Below are positions 1 to 7,164 of a stretch of DNA of 14,684 nucleotides, piece after piece (position 1 is the stretch's first letter; each line of letters opens with the position of its first letter). The translations under genes and the position numbers were made by a program. Under the pieces are notes generated by a model. The model saw only the letters and a list, made by a program, of their open reading frames with translations. It had not been told where the DNA came from and did not search any database. The DNA comes from an uncultured Dokdonia sp. (GTDB taxonomy: Bacteria > Bacteroidota > Bacteroidia > Flavobacteriales > Flavobacteriaceae), in assembly GCA_937124495.1 (NCBI GenBank), contig CAKZKZ010000309.1, positions 1-14,684 of the forward strand. The letters are read 5' to 3'.

Positions 1-1
1 A

Positions 2-475
2 TTTGCACTCAAATATGATGATTTGAATTTAGCATTTATAAAAGAAGTTTTTATAGATGAAAATTATGTGAGTGTTCAAAAATATGAGATGGCAAATTGG
101 GATGAAGTTGTAACTGAGACCCGTGAGTTTATAAGAGACTTTATACAAGACGGAAAAGAAATAATTACTGCAGAACAACTTAAAACACCTCAACAAGCTG
201 AAAATATTGCTGAAGCTGCATTTGAAAATCTCGATGATATTTCAAAAGAGATCGTAAACATTATAGAAGAATATGTAAAACCTGCTGTTGCTAGTGATGG
301 AGGAAATATCGTATTTAAAAACTATGATGAAAAAACAAAAAATGTATCTGTGATCTTACAAGGTGCTTGTAGTGGATGTCCTTCGTCTACATTTACGCTT
401 AAAAACGGAATTGAAAATATGCTTAAACAGATGTTACCTGGGCACATCAATGTCGTTGAAGCGATCAATGGATAA
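2..475 (+). CDS. NifU-like (Nfu) iron-sulfur scaffold protein, 5' truncated by window edge
   Basis: C-terminal 157 codons of a cytoplasmic Nfu-type protein that carries and delivers Fe-S clusters to apo-proteins. The frame is open back to base 2, so the gene begins outside the window; the TTG at 23 is not a convincing start. The visible N-terminal part (about residues 9-45 of the fragment, with VFIDENYVSVQKYE and NWDEV) resembles the end of an Nfu N-terminal domain. The last ~75 residues are the NifU C-terminal domain, with the conserved DGGNI stretch and the cluster-binding CSGC, whose Cys codons lie at 368-370 and 377-379. Bacteroidota members of this family are usually about 300 residues, so roughly half is missing. 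The gene ends in TAA, 105 bases before the dodecin gene, which appears to have its own promoter. The domain call is secure; the exact client proteins are unknown. Confidence 0.93.
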   Translation, partial: FALKYDDLNLAFIKEVFIDENYVSVQKYEMANWDEVVTETREFIRDFIQDGKEIITAEQLKTPQQAENIAEAAFENLDDISKEIVNIIEEYVKPAVASDGGNIVFKNYDEKTKNVSVILQGACSGCPSSTFTLKNGIENMLKQMLPGHINVVEAING

Positions 476-530
476 GATAAAATACATAATCTATTAAAAA
501 TTTATATTTCTAAACATAGCTTATTGATTA

Positions 531-560
531 TTTGTAACTTACTCTCTCAACATATTTTTT
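531..560 (+). promoter_or_regulatory. Bacteroidota-type promoter for the dodecin gene
   Basis: TTTG at 531-534 is followed after 18 bases by TATTTTTT at 553-560, close to the Bacteroidetes -33 (TTG/TTTG) and -7 (TAnnTTTG) pattern, with one mismatch in the -7 box. Transcription would start near 566-568, giving an AT-rich leader of about 14 bases before the ATG at 581. The spacing and position fit, but AT-rich DNA yields such matches by chance. Confidence 0.42.
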
Positions 561-580
561 AACTTAAAAAAAGAAGTATT

Positions 581-781
581 ATGGCTGTAATGAAAGTAAT
601 CGAAGTATTATCTAGTTCTAAAACTAGCTGGGAAGATGCAACGCAGAATGCTGTAAAGCAAGCATCAAAAACTGTAAAAAACATTAAATCTGTTTATGTT
701 GCTGAGCAAAGTGCTGTAGTAAATGGAGATGAAGTAACAGAATATCGTGTAAACCTTAGACTTACTTTTGAAATAAAGTAA
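581..781 (+). CDS. Dodecin family flavin-binding protein
   Basis: A 66-residue protein with the full dodecin fold: first beta strand (KVIEVLSSS, 5-13), the long helix opened by the conserved SWEDA (16-20) and AV..ASKTVKNI (24-35), then the two strands VYVAEQSAVV and TEYRVNLRLTFEI. Dodecins form hollow dodecamers in the cytoplasm that store flavins or flavin breakdown products. Length and motifs are typical. The position that carries the flavin-stacking Trp in the Halobacterium protein is Ser37 here (NIKSVYV), and the position of its flavin-contacting Gln appears to be Arg56, so ligand binding may differ from the archaeal type. The ATG at 581 follows an A-rich leader with a weak AAGAAG. The gene stands alone, with a promoter at 531-560 and a terminator at 802-846. 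Confidence 0.95.
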   Translation: MAVMKVIEVLSSSKTSWEDATQNAVKQASKTVKNIKSVYVAEQSAVVNGDEVTEYRVNLRLTFEIK

Positions 782-801
782 TACAAACACATATTTTTAA
801 T

Positions 802-846
802 AAAAAGAGGCTGTCTTATAAAGTTAAGACAGCCTCTTTTTATTTT
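802..846 (+). terminator. Rho-independent terminator after dodecin
   Basis: Perfect inverted repeat: 17-base arms at 802-818 and 825-841 with a six-base loop (TAAAGT). The core is GAGGCTGTCTTA/TAAGACAGCCTC, flanked by A5 on the left and a T-rich tail on the right. It begins 20 bases after the dodecin stop codon. Because of the A-run, it could also work on the other strand, but no gene ends there from that side. Confidence 0.92.
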
Positions 847-941
847 CCACAACTATCGAAATGTCTGCATTTTAAAAACAAAAAATTAATGTAATTTTCA
901 CATTTTCTTAACACTTTGTTTTTTTTTGTATTTTCACTTTC

Positions 942-3059
942 ATGAATAGATACCTCTATATAATCTTATTACTCATAATAGCACTACTTTCAAGTTGTAA
1001 AAGCCAACTAGATTCTGACATGCATACATATACTAATGACCTCATAAATGAGACAAGTCCTTATTTACTCCAACATGCACATAATCCTGTAGATTGGAAA
1101 CCTTGGAATGAAGAAACATTAGCACTTGCTAAAAAAGAAAATAAGCTCATCTTAGTAAGTATAGGATATTCTTCTTGTCACTGGTGCCATGTTATGGAAC
1201 ATGAAAGTTTTGAAGACACCCTTGTTGCTAATTTTATGAATGATAATTTCATTAATATAAAAGTAGACCGTGAAGAACGACCTGATGTAGATAATGTATA
1301 CATGACCGCAGTTGAACTTATCACGGGAAGAGCTGGTGGTTGGCCTTTAAACGCTATTGCCTTACCTGATGGAAGGCCTATATGGGGCGGCACTTATTTC
1401 CCAAAAGAAGATTGGATCAATGCCTTACAACAAGTATCTACCGCCTTTAATGAAACCCCTAACGCTTTAGTAGAATTTGCAGACAAGCTAGCCTCGGGTA
1501 TAAAAACAAGAGATATTGTTACTCCAAATCCTAACAAACCCAAATTTGAAGAAGAACTCATCTTATCATCATTAACGACTTGGTCAACATATTGGGATAC
1601 GCAAGAAGGAGGTATCAATAGAGCCCCTAAATTTATGATGCCTAATAATTACCAATTCTTATTGCGTTATGGACATCAAACTCAAGACTCAACTGTACTA
1701 AATTATGTACATACAACACTAAAAAAGATTGCTTATGGCGGTGTAAATGATCACATTGGAGGTGGGTTTTCAAGATATAGCACAGATAAAAAATGGCATA
1801 TTCCCCATTTTGAAAAAATGCTGTATGACAATGCACAACTAGTAAGCCTCTACAGCGATGCATATCTCCTTTCTAAAAAAGAACTATATAAAGAGACCGT
1901 ATATCAAACCTTAGACTATGTCGCTCGTGAAATGACCACTGACGAGGGTAGTTTTTATAGTGCATTAGATGCAGATAGCAATACTCCTGAAGGAGAACTT
2001 GAAGAAGGTGCTTATTATGTATGGACCGAAGCTGCCTTAAAAATAATTTTAGAAGAAGACTTTGAGCTATTTGTAGCCTATTACAATATTAATGACTTTG
2101 GCAAGTGGGAAAAAGATAACTATGTCTTAATTCGTCAAGATTCAGATGTAGATTTTGTAAAAGAACACGGAATCTCCCTTGCTGATTTTAAAGAAAAACA
2201 AACTCAGTGGAAAGATGTTTTATTACGCTTTCGCGAAAGCAATAAAGAAAAACCACGCTTAGATGACAAAGTACTTACTGGTTGGAATAGCCTTATGACA
2301 AAAGGCTACGTAGATGCGTATCGTGTGTTTAATGAACAAAAATTCCTAGATGTAGCTCTTAAAAACGCCACATTTATCGTTGATCACATGATCCGTAAAG
2401 ATGGAGGTCTTAACCGAAATTATAAAAATGGAAAAAGTACCATAAATGGGTATCTAGAAGATTACGCGAGTACTATAGATGCATTTATCGCTTTATTTGA
2501 AGTCACTGCAGATCCTGTTTGGCTAGCCCGCGCAAAGCAATTAACAGATTATACGTTTACTCATTTTCAAGACAAAACAAACAGCATGTTCTTTTTTACA
2601 TCTGATGAAGACACTGATTTAATAAGTCGTAATGTAGCGTACGTAGATAAAGTAATCCCTGCATCCAACTCTATGATGGCAAAAAATATTTTTACCCTCT
2701 CACATTATTATCTGGATAAGTCCTATACACAAACAGCGGCAACGATGCTCAATAATATGCAGCCAGAAATAGACAGATCTCCAACTGCCTTTAGTAATTG
2801 GTTAGATTTATACTTAAACTACACCCAACCCTATTATGAAATTGTTATTGTAGGCTCGAATGCAAAAGAGGTACTTACCGAGTTAAACACCTTTTATCTT
2901 CCTAATAAATTAATCGCTGCAAGCATATCAGAAAGTACACAGGAGATTTTTGAAGGGCGTTATCTTAAAGATGAGACACTCATTTATGTTTGTGTAAATA
3001 ATGCCTGTAAACTCCCTGTCAGGACTGTAGAAGAGGCACTGAAACTTATTGAACTTTAA
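942..3059 (+). CDS. SPATA20/YyaL-type thioredoxin-domain lipoprotein
   Basis: A 705-residue member of the DUF255 (Thioredox_DsbH) family, related to bacterial YyaL and human SPATA20; the biochemical function is not settled. The N-terminus is a lipoprotein signal (hydrophobic 4-16, lipobox LSSC with Cys19), so the mature protein should be membrane-anchored outside the cytoplasm. Residues ~35-190 form the thioredoxin-like domain, with the family hallmarks YLLQHAHNPVDW, the redox-type motif C79-H-W-C82, and VDREERPDVD. The rest is the alpha/alpha-barrel-like part, with GGFSRYSTDKKWHIPHFEKM, ALDADSNTPEGE and LDDKVLTGWN. Length is normal for the family. The ATG at 942 is the only start that gives a complete signal peptide. 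A copy of the 14-base palindrome lies within codons for R429-F-R-E-S433. Many relatives lack an obvious lipoprotein signal, so the export is worth noting. Confidence 0.92.
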   Translation: MNRYLYIILLLIIALLSSCKSQLDSDMHTYTNDLINETSPYLLQHAHNPVDWKPWNEETLALAKKENKLILVSIGYSSCHWCHVMEHESFEDTLVANFMNDNFINIKVDREERPDVDNVYMTAVELITGRAGGWPLNAIALPDGRPIWGGTYFPKEDWINALQQVSTAFNETPNALVEFADKLASGIKTRDIVTPNPNKPKFEEELILSSLTTWSTYWDTQEGGINRAPKFMMPNNYQFLLRYGHQTQDSTVLNYVHTTLKKIAYGGVNDHIGGGFSRYSTDKKWHIPHFEKMLYDNAQLVSLYSDAYLLSKKELYKETVYQTLDYVAREMTTDEGSFYSALDADSNTPEGELEEGAYYVWTEAALKIILEEDFELFVAYYNINDFGKWEKDNYVLIRQDSDVDFVKEHGISLADFKEKQTQWKDVLLRFRESNKEKPRLDDKVLTGWNSLMTKGYVDAYRVFNEQKFLDVALKNATFIVDHMIRKDGGLNRNYKNGKSTINGYLEDYASTIDAFIALFEVTADPVWLARAKQLTDYTFTHFQDKTNSMFFFTSDEDTDLISRNVAYVDKVIPASNSMMAKNIFTLSHYYLDKSYTQTAATMLNNMQPEIDRSPTAFSNWLDLYLNYTQPYYEIVIVGSNAKEVLTELNTFYLPNKLIAASISESTQEIFEGRYLKDETLIYVCVNNACKLPVRTVEEALKLIEL
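2227..2240. repeat. Dispersed palindrome copy 1 (inside the thioredoxin-lipoprotein gene)
   Basis: Exact GCTTTCGCGAAAGC, a perfect 14-base palindrome. Flanks are TTAC before and AATAAAG after, matching copies 2 and 3. Read in the gene's frame it encodes part of RFRES. Confidence 0.9.
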
Positions 3060-3103
3060 CAGAAGTTTAGCCCTATAAATAAGTAACCCCTATAAGTTCT
3101 TAA

Positions 3104-3111
3104 TAGTTTTG
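3104..3111 (+). promoter_or_regulatory. Possible -7 promoter box for the first MscS gene
   Basis: TAGTTTTG is an exact match to the Bacteroidetes -7 consensus TAnnTTTG. It ends 13 bases before the ATG at 3125, which would give a very short leader. No TTG/TTTG was found at the usual distance upstream, so the -33 half is missing or poor. Confidence 0.35.
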
Positions 3112-3124
3112 CAAAAAAAATAAT

Positions 3125-3964
3125 ATGCAAGATTTACAGGAATATCAACAATATGCTAACGAAGCTATGACTTGGGTATGGGATTTTGCTCCTAAACTTA
3201 CGAGTGCTTTTATTATTGCGATTGTTGGACTTTGGGTGATAAAGATTATAAAGCGCTTAGTCAATAATTTTTTCAAAAACAAAGAGTATGATGATACCCT
3301 AGAAAAATTTTCTTCAGACCTTATTAGTTGGTCACTTAAAATTATTCTATTTGTCATTATCATTACACAGTTAGGTGTTAAGACTACATCTTTAGTTGCT
3401 ATTATAGGAGCTGCTGGTCTTGCTATAGGTCTTGCTCTTCAGGGGTCGCTTGCCAATTTTGCAGGTGGTGTTCTTATTCTTATTTTAAAACCTTTTAGAG
3501 TAGGTGACTTTATTAAAGCTCAAGGACAAGAAGGAACCGTAAAAGAAATTTCTATCTTCACTACAAAAATCAATACTTTCGGAAATCAGTTAGCAGTAAT
3601 TCCTAATGGCAAATTATCTAATGAAACCATCCTAAACTACTCAACAGAAGGAATACGACGCGAAGCTATGACTTGGGGAATTGCTTATGGTGATGATATA
3701 AAACTTGCCAAAGAAATCCTTCTTGGTCTCGTAAATGAACAGGAAACTGTTATCCAAGAAGAAGATAAATTTCCTATGATTGTTCTTGCAGAATTAGGAG
3801 ATAGTAGTGTTAATCTATCCTTAAGGTATTGGACAACTAATGAAGATTTTTGGACAGTACGCTGGCACATTCTAGAAGAAGGAAAGCGCAGAATTGAAGC
3901 AGCTGGAATTTCGATACCGTTTCCACAACGTGATGTACACGTTCATAATATGGAAACAAAATAA
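3125..3964 (+). CDS. mscS: MscS family mechanosensitive channel, first of a tandem pair
   Basis: A 279-residue inner-membrane small-conductance mechanosensitive channel subunit; such channels are heptamers that open under membrane tension and release solutes after osmotic downshock. Length is close to E. coli MscS (286). Two hydrophobic helices lie at ~25-42 and ~70-83, then the pore helix TM3 at ~91-121 with GAAGLAIGLALQGSLANFAGG. Leu99 and Leu103 line up with the E. coli gate residues L105 and L109, and Gly107 with the hinge G113. The beta domain follows (IFTTKINT, VIPNGKLSN), then the C-terminal alpha/beta cage ending in GISIPFPQRDV. The gene lies 65 bases after the lipoprotein gene and 308 bases before its paralogue, to which it is about half identical by eye in the pore and beta domain. 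The ATG at 3125 gives an N-terminus matching that of the second copy. Confidence 0.95.
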   Translation: MQDLQEYQQYANEAMTWVWDFAPKLTSAFIIAIVGLWVIKIIKRLVNNFFKNKEYDDTLEKFSSDLISWSLKIILFVIIITQLGVKTTSLVAIIGAAGLAIGLALQGSLANFAGGVLILILKPFRVGDFIKAQGQEGTVKEISIFTTKINTFGNQLAVIPNGKLSNETILNYSTEGIRREAMTWGIAYGDDIKLAKEILLGLVNEQETVIQEEDKFPMIVLAELGDSSVNLSLRYWTTNEDFWTVRWHILEEGKRRIEAAGISIPFPQRDVHVHNMETK

Positions 3965-4009
3965 TATTTTCAATATTCCTTTCAGGTATTCAAGAAGGTC
4001 ACAAAATTA

Positions 4010-4038
4010 GTATATAATCTTTATAAAAGATTGTATAC
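4010..4038. repeat. Inverted repeat / hairpin in the MscS gap
   Basis: Arms at 4010-4022 and 4026-4038 pair over 13 bases with a three-base loop (ATA) and a single T/G mismatch (4015 with 4033, a wobble pair in RNA). The core is AATCTTT-ATA-AAAGATT. There is no T-run after it, so it is not a standard terminator. Confidence 0.75.
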
Positions 4039-4044
4039 GTATAC
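4033..4044. repeat. 12-base palindrome GTATACGTATAC
   Basis: A perfect palindrome that overlaps the right arm of the hairpin at 4010-4038 and shares base 4044 with the next palindrome. The pairings at 4010-4038 and 4033-4044 cannot both form on the same strand. Confidence 0.8.
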
Positions 4045-4059
4045 GCTTTCGCGAAAGCG
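4044..4059. repeat. Dispersed palindrome copy 2 (between the MscS genes)
   Basis: CGCTTTCGCGAAAGCG, a perfect 16-base palindrome containing the 14-base core at 4045-4058. Flanks are TATA before and ATAAAA after, matching copy 1 in the same orientation. Confidence 0.92.
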
Positions 4060-4272
4060 ATAAAAATCTCATACAACTAGATTCTAAATACTCTCTTTAT
4101 AAATAATATATACACGATACAACTCCTTATCACTTTACAGATGTAATACCTATTTGCGTCGACAAGACTTCTATTTTAAGAAAAAAAACATTTTGAGAGT
4201 GGGTTATACAGCAACTTGCTTCATTTTTAGTAATTTTAAGTACTCAATAAAAACATAACATTAAAAACTAAT

Positions 4273-5091
4273 ATGGAAAAGTATCAAAAATGGATTGATT
4301 TAGCCATCGAAAAAGGCACTGAATATGGTGGAAAGATAATCATGGCTATTGTTATATGGATAATAGGTAAATGGATTATCGGTAAATTAATGAAGTTATT
4401 TAAAAAAGGGCTTCGTAAAAATGATAACATAGATCCTACATTAGAAAAATTCTTATCTAATCTTTTAAGGACCATACTACTTATCTTATTGATCATTTCG
4501 ATACTAGGACAACTTGGTATAGATACTGCTTCATTTGCCGCTATTCTCGCTGCCGCAGGTCTCGCTATAGGCCTTGCTCTACAAGGGTCACTTTCTAATT
4601 TTGCAGGAGGTGTTCTTATTATGCTTTTTAGACCTTATAAAGTGGGGGACTTAATTGAAGCGCAAGGAGAAATAGGTGTTGTAAAAGAAATTCAGATTTT
4701 TACAACTAAAATTTCTACCCCTGGTAACAAACTAGTTATTATTCCTAATGGGGCTTTATCTAATGGAAATATAAAGAACTATACAGAACTAGGTGAATTG
4801 AGAGTAGATTTGACTATTGGTGTTTCTTATGATGCAGATATTAAAGAGACCAAAGAAGCTCTTATGAGAGCGATGAACTCCCAAAGTAAAGTACTTAAAG
4901 ATCCTGCTCCTTCAGTTAACATGGGAGAGTTAGCAGATAGCTCTGTCAACTATGAAGTACGCCCGTGGGCAACTCCTGAAGATTATTGGGATGTATACTT
5001 TCAAACTATTGAAAATTGCAAAATCGAGCTAGACAAAGCTGGCATTGAAATTCCTTATCCACATGCTGTTGAAATTAAGAAGGAAGAATAA
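4273..5091 (+). CDS. mscS: MscS family mechanosensitive channel, second of a tandem pair
   Basis: A 272-residue paralogue of the preceding channel with the same layout: TM1 ~22-42, TM2 ~64-80, pore helix TM3 ~87-119 (AAAGLAIGLALQGSLSNFAGG), beta domain (QIFTTKISTPGNKLVIIPNG) and C-terminal cage ending in GIEIPYPHAVEI. It looks closer to E. coli MscS than the first copy, for instance in GLALQGSLSN, IIPNGALSNGNI, VLKDPAPSV and AGIEIPYP. Leu97 and Leu101 correspond to the gate leucines, Gly105 to the hinge glycine; the Gly equivalent to E. coli G101 in the glycine-alanine packing face is Ala93. The gene ends before a strong terminator at 5113-5153. Two paralogues side by side suggest a duplication with differing gating thresholds, or mixed heptamers; the sequence cannot decide between them. 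Confidence 0.96.
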   Translation: MEKYQKWIDLAIEKGTEYGGKIIMAIVIWIIGKWIIGKLMKLFKKGLRKNDNIDPTLEKFLSNLLRTILLILLIISILGQLGIDTASFAAILAAAGLAIGLALQGSLSNFAGGVLIMLFRPYKVGDLIEAQGEIGVVKEIQIFTTKISTPGNKLVIIPNGALSNGNIKNYTELGELRVDLTIGVSYDADIKETKEALMRAMNSQSKVLKDPAPSVNMGELADSSVNYEVRPWATPEDYWDVYFQTIENCKIELDKAGIEIPYPHAVEIKKEE

Positions 5092-5112
5092 CTACCATCT
5101 TATGTAAAAGCT

Positions 5113-5153
5113 AAAATCTCCCATATCACTTGATGATATGGGAGATTTTTTTT
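5113..5153. terminator. Bidirectional terminator between mscS and tsaB
   Basis: Perfect 16-base arms at 5113-5128 and 5134-5149 (core ATCTCCCATATCA/TGATATGGGAGAT) with a five-base loop, followed by T to 5153 on the plus strand and an A-run giving TTTT on the minus strand. It starts 22 bases after the mscS stop and lies 37 bases beyond the stop of the convergent tsaB gene, so it probably ends both transcripts. Confidence 0.92.
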
Positions 5154-5189
5154 ATGATATATTTTATGGCGAAGAAAACTTCTTGATCG

Positions 5190-5867
5190 TTATTTTGATT
5201 TTGGAACTCCTGCAATAAAGTCTTTTAGATAATACGGTTCAAAATAGGCGACATCTTCATGATCTTCTACGTTGTTTTTAACTTCTGCAAGCTGGCACAT
5301 TTGTGTTGCAGATGGTAATGTTTCTTTTATAAAAATTGCATTGGGATGATCACAAACTTCTTCAAACTTTGCCACTCCATTCCCTATAAAATACACCTTC
5401 CCTTTTTCTAGGTATTCTATAAAAGAATTTTCTTCTAGCACTTGAGCTTCTGTATCCCTGACTTGATGATGATCAGCATCAAAAACAGCACTATATACTT
5501 CCATTCTACGGGCATCTAGCATAGGTATAATAAAGGCACCTTGATCACAGGTAAGTTGATGAGATAATGCTTTTAATGTAGCAATAGAGATAAGGGGAAC
5601 TCCTAGCGCATAGCATAATCCTTTTGCTGCAGAAACCCCTATACGTAATCCTGTATAACTTCCAGGACCTTTACTTATGGCTATAGCCGTAAGTTCTTCT
5701 TTATTCATTTTTGCATTAGCAAGCACTTCTTCTATATAAGGATGCAAACGTTCTGCATGAGAATACCGCACTCCATTATCCTCTTTTAACACGACTTGCT
5801 CTCCATAAATAGACAAAGCCACCGAACAATTAGTGGTGGCTGTCTCTATGCATAATATCTTAGACAT
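5190..5867 (-). CDS. tsaB: tRNA threonylcarbamoyladenosine biosynthesis protein TsaB
   Basis: A 225-residue cytoplasmic ASKHA-fold protein. TsaB has no catalytic activity of its own but is the scaffold partner of TsaD in making the universal t6A37 modification of ANN-decoding tRNAs, together with TsaE and TsaC. Visible hallmarks are the N-terminal ILCIETATTNCSVAL (4-18), SHAERLHP (36-43) and GPGSYTGLRIG (67-77), then GVPLISIATLKAL. Length is typical (about 220-230). The ATG is only two bases after the stop of the upstream adaptor gene, so it is probably co-transcribed with the efflux operon and is its last gene. It ends at a convergent terminator. This housekeeping gene has no evident mechanistic link to efflux. 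Confidence 0.96.
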   Translation of the reverse strand: MSKILCIETATTNCSVALSIYGEQVVLKEDNGVRYSHAERLHPYIEEVLANAKMNKEELTAIAISKGPGSYTGLRIGVSAAKGLCYALGVPLISIATLKALSHQLTCDQGAFIIPMLDARRMEVYSAVFDADHHQVRDTEAQVLEENSFIEYLEKGKVYFIGNGVAKFEEVCDHPNAIFIKETLPSATQMCQLAEVKNNVEDHEDVAYFEPYYLKDFIAGVPKSK

Positions 5868-5869
5868 GG

Positions 5870-7159
5870 TTATTCATCTATTTCGTTTTCAGAATCTTCT
5901 TCATCTTTCTTAACTTCTACTACATCTCCAGTCTTGAGTATTTTCGTCACAAGATTATAAGGTCCTGTAATAATCTCGTCATCCTCACTTAATCCAGACA
6001 ATATTTCGATTTTAGAATCATCTTGAATTCCCGTTGTCACTACTTTAAGTTTTGCTTTATTACCATTTTTAACAAAGACACATTCAAATTTTTTATCATC
6101 ACCTTTAGTATCTTTTTTAGGCTTTCCTCTTTTAGTAGCACTTGTATCTGATTTTATAACAATAGCACTAATAGGAATAGCTACACTATTTTCTCTCCTT
6201 TGTGTAATGACATCTACTGTTGCTGTCATTCCAGGTCTAAATGGTGAATACGATTCTGATTTACCTTCGGTAAGATCTTTATATGATTCTTCAAGAATAC
6301 GTACTTTCACTTTAAAGTTGGTTACCTGATCTGCGGTTAATGATGCTTCTGCTGAGTTCGCTATTTCTGTAACAATCCCTTTAAACTCTTTCTTTAAATA
6401 AGCATCAACCTCAACAACCGTAGAATCTCCAACTTCTATTTTTACAATATCGTTTTCATTTACATCTACTTCCACCTCCATATTTGAAAGGTTTGCAACT
6501 CTTACAATTTCGGTACCTGTCATTTGCGCAGTCCCTACTACACGTTCTCCTAGCTCTACACTAAGCTTAGATATCGTCCCATCTCTAGGAGCAAATATAG
6601 AAGTACGTCCCAGATTATCTCGTGCTTGCTTTACTTGAGCGGCAACACTCTGTACATTATAGAAGGCGCTTTGCTTATTTGCTTTTGCCACTTCATAATC
6701 AGACTCGGCTCTTTCATAATCTGATCTTGAAATCACACCCTTATCAAACAATGGCTTATTACGGTCATAATTTAATTTAGCTACTTTCAGATTTGCTTCT
6801 GCCTGTGCTAACCCTGAACGTGAATTCTGTAAAGATGCTTGAACTTGATTAAGTGCTCCTTGCACTAGATCCGGATTGATACGTACTAAAAGATCTCCCT
6901 TCTTTACATCTTGTCCTTCTATAATAGGAAGTCCAATAATCTCTCCAGACACTTCTGAAGATATACTTACTTCTATTTCTGGTTGTATTTTTCCAGTAGC
7001 AGCTACAGTTTCTATGATAGTAGCGCGTTCTACTAATTCTGTCTCTACTGACTTTCCTTTAACACCTCCTTTTATAACACCAGATTTGCTAAGGCCTATT
7101 AATGTTAAAATAACAACGATGGCTAGTCCTAGAAATATAAATATAGTTTTTCTACTCAT
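5870..7159 (-). CDS. HlyD/MacA-type periplasmic adaptor protein (second adaptor)
   Basis: A 429-residue membrane-fusion protein that would bridge the inner-membrane permease and the TolC-type channel. An N-terminal membrane anchor lies at ~5-22 with no lipobox. Next come the first lipoyl half (~58-97, VSGEIIGLPIIEGQDVKKGDLL), a coiled-coil hairpin (~98-183, rich in A/Q/N heptads, with LFDKGVISRSDYE at the tip region), and the second lipoyl half (APRDGTISKLSVELGERVVG). A beta-barrel and membrane-proximal domain follow, with FRPGMTATVDV. Near residues 332-358 is a Lys-rich insert (TSATKRGKPKKDTKGDDKK), and the tail is strongly acidic (last ~15 residues). The start lies five bases after the tolC-like stop and the stop two bases before tsaB, so translation is probably coupled. 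Being distinct from the adaptor at 8727-9893, it may serve another permease or form mixed rings. Confidence 0.93.
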   Translation of the reverse strand: MSRKTIFIFLGLAIVVILTLIGLSKSGVIKGGVKGKSVETELVERATIIETVAATGKIQPEIEVSISSEVSGEIIGLPIIEGQDVKKGDLLVRINPDLVQGALNQVQASLQNSRSGLAQAEANLKVAKLNYDRNKPLFDKGVISRSDYERAESDYEVAKANKQSAFYNVQSVAAQVKQARDNLGRTSIFAPRDGTISKLSVELGERVVGTAQMTGTEIVRVANLSNMEVEVDVNENDIVKIEVGDSTVVEVDAYLKKEFKGIVTEIANSAEASLTADQVTNFKVKVRILEESYKDLTEGKSESYSPFRPGMTATVDVITQRRENSVAIPISAIVIKSDTSATKRGKPKKDTKGDDKKFECVFVKNGNKAKLKVVTTGIQDDSKIEILSGLSEDDEIITGPYNLVTKILKTGDVVEVKKDEEDSENEIDE

Positions 7160-7164
7160 TTTGG

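Larger units (their letters stand above)
3965..4272. other. Intergenic gap between the two MscS genes
   Basis: A 308-base stretch with no convincing gene on either strand. It holds a cluster of three inverted repeats at 4010-4059 (listed separately) and AT-rich DNA further on. No terminator with a T-run follows the first MscS gene. Upstream of the second gene, TAATTTTA at 4231-4238 resembles a -7 box, but the nearest TTG (4216-4218) is only 12 bases away, so I do not call a promoter. Confidence 0.7.

Noticed and set aside
23..25. TTG as the start of the NifU-like gene
   Set aside because: The frame is open to the window edge and the domain before it is incomplete, so this is an internal codon.
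929..936. TATTTTCA as a -7 box for the thioredoxin-domain lipoprotein gene
   Set aside because: It has mismatches, TTTG at 915-918 is only 10 bases upstream, and the region is a T-run where such matches are common.
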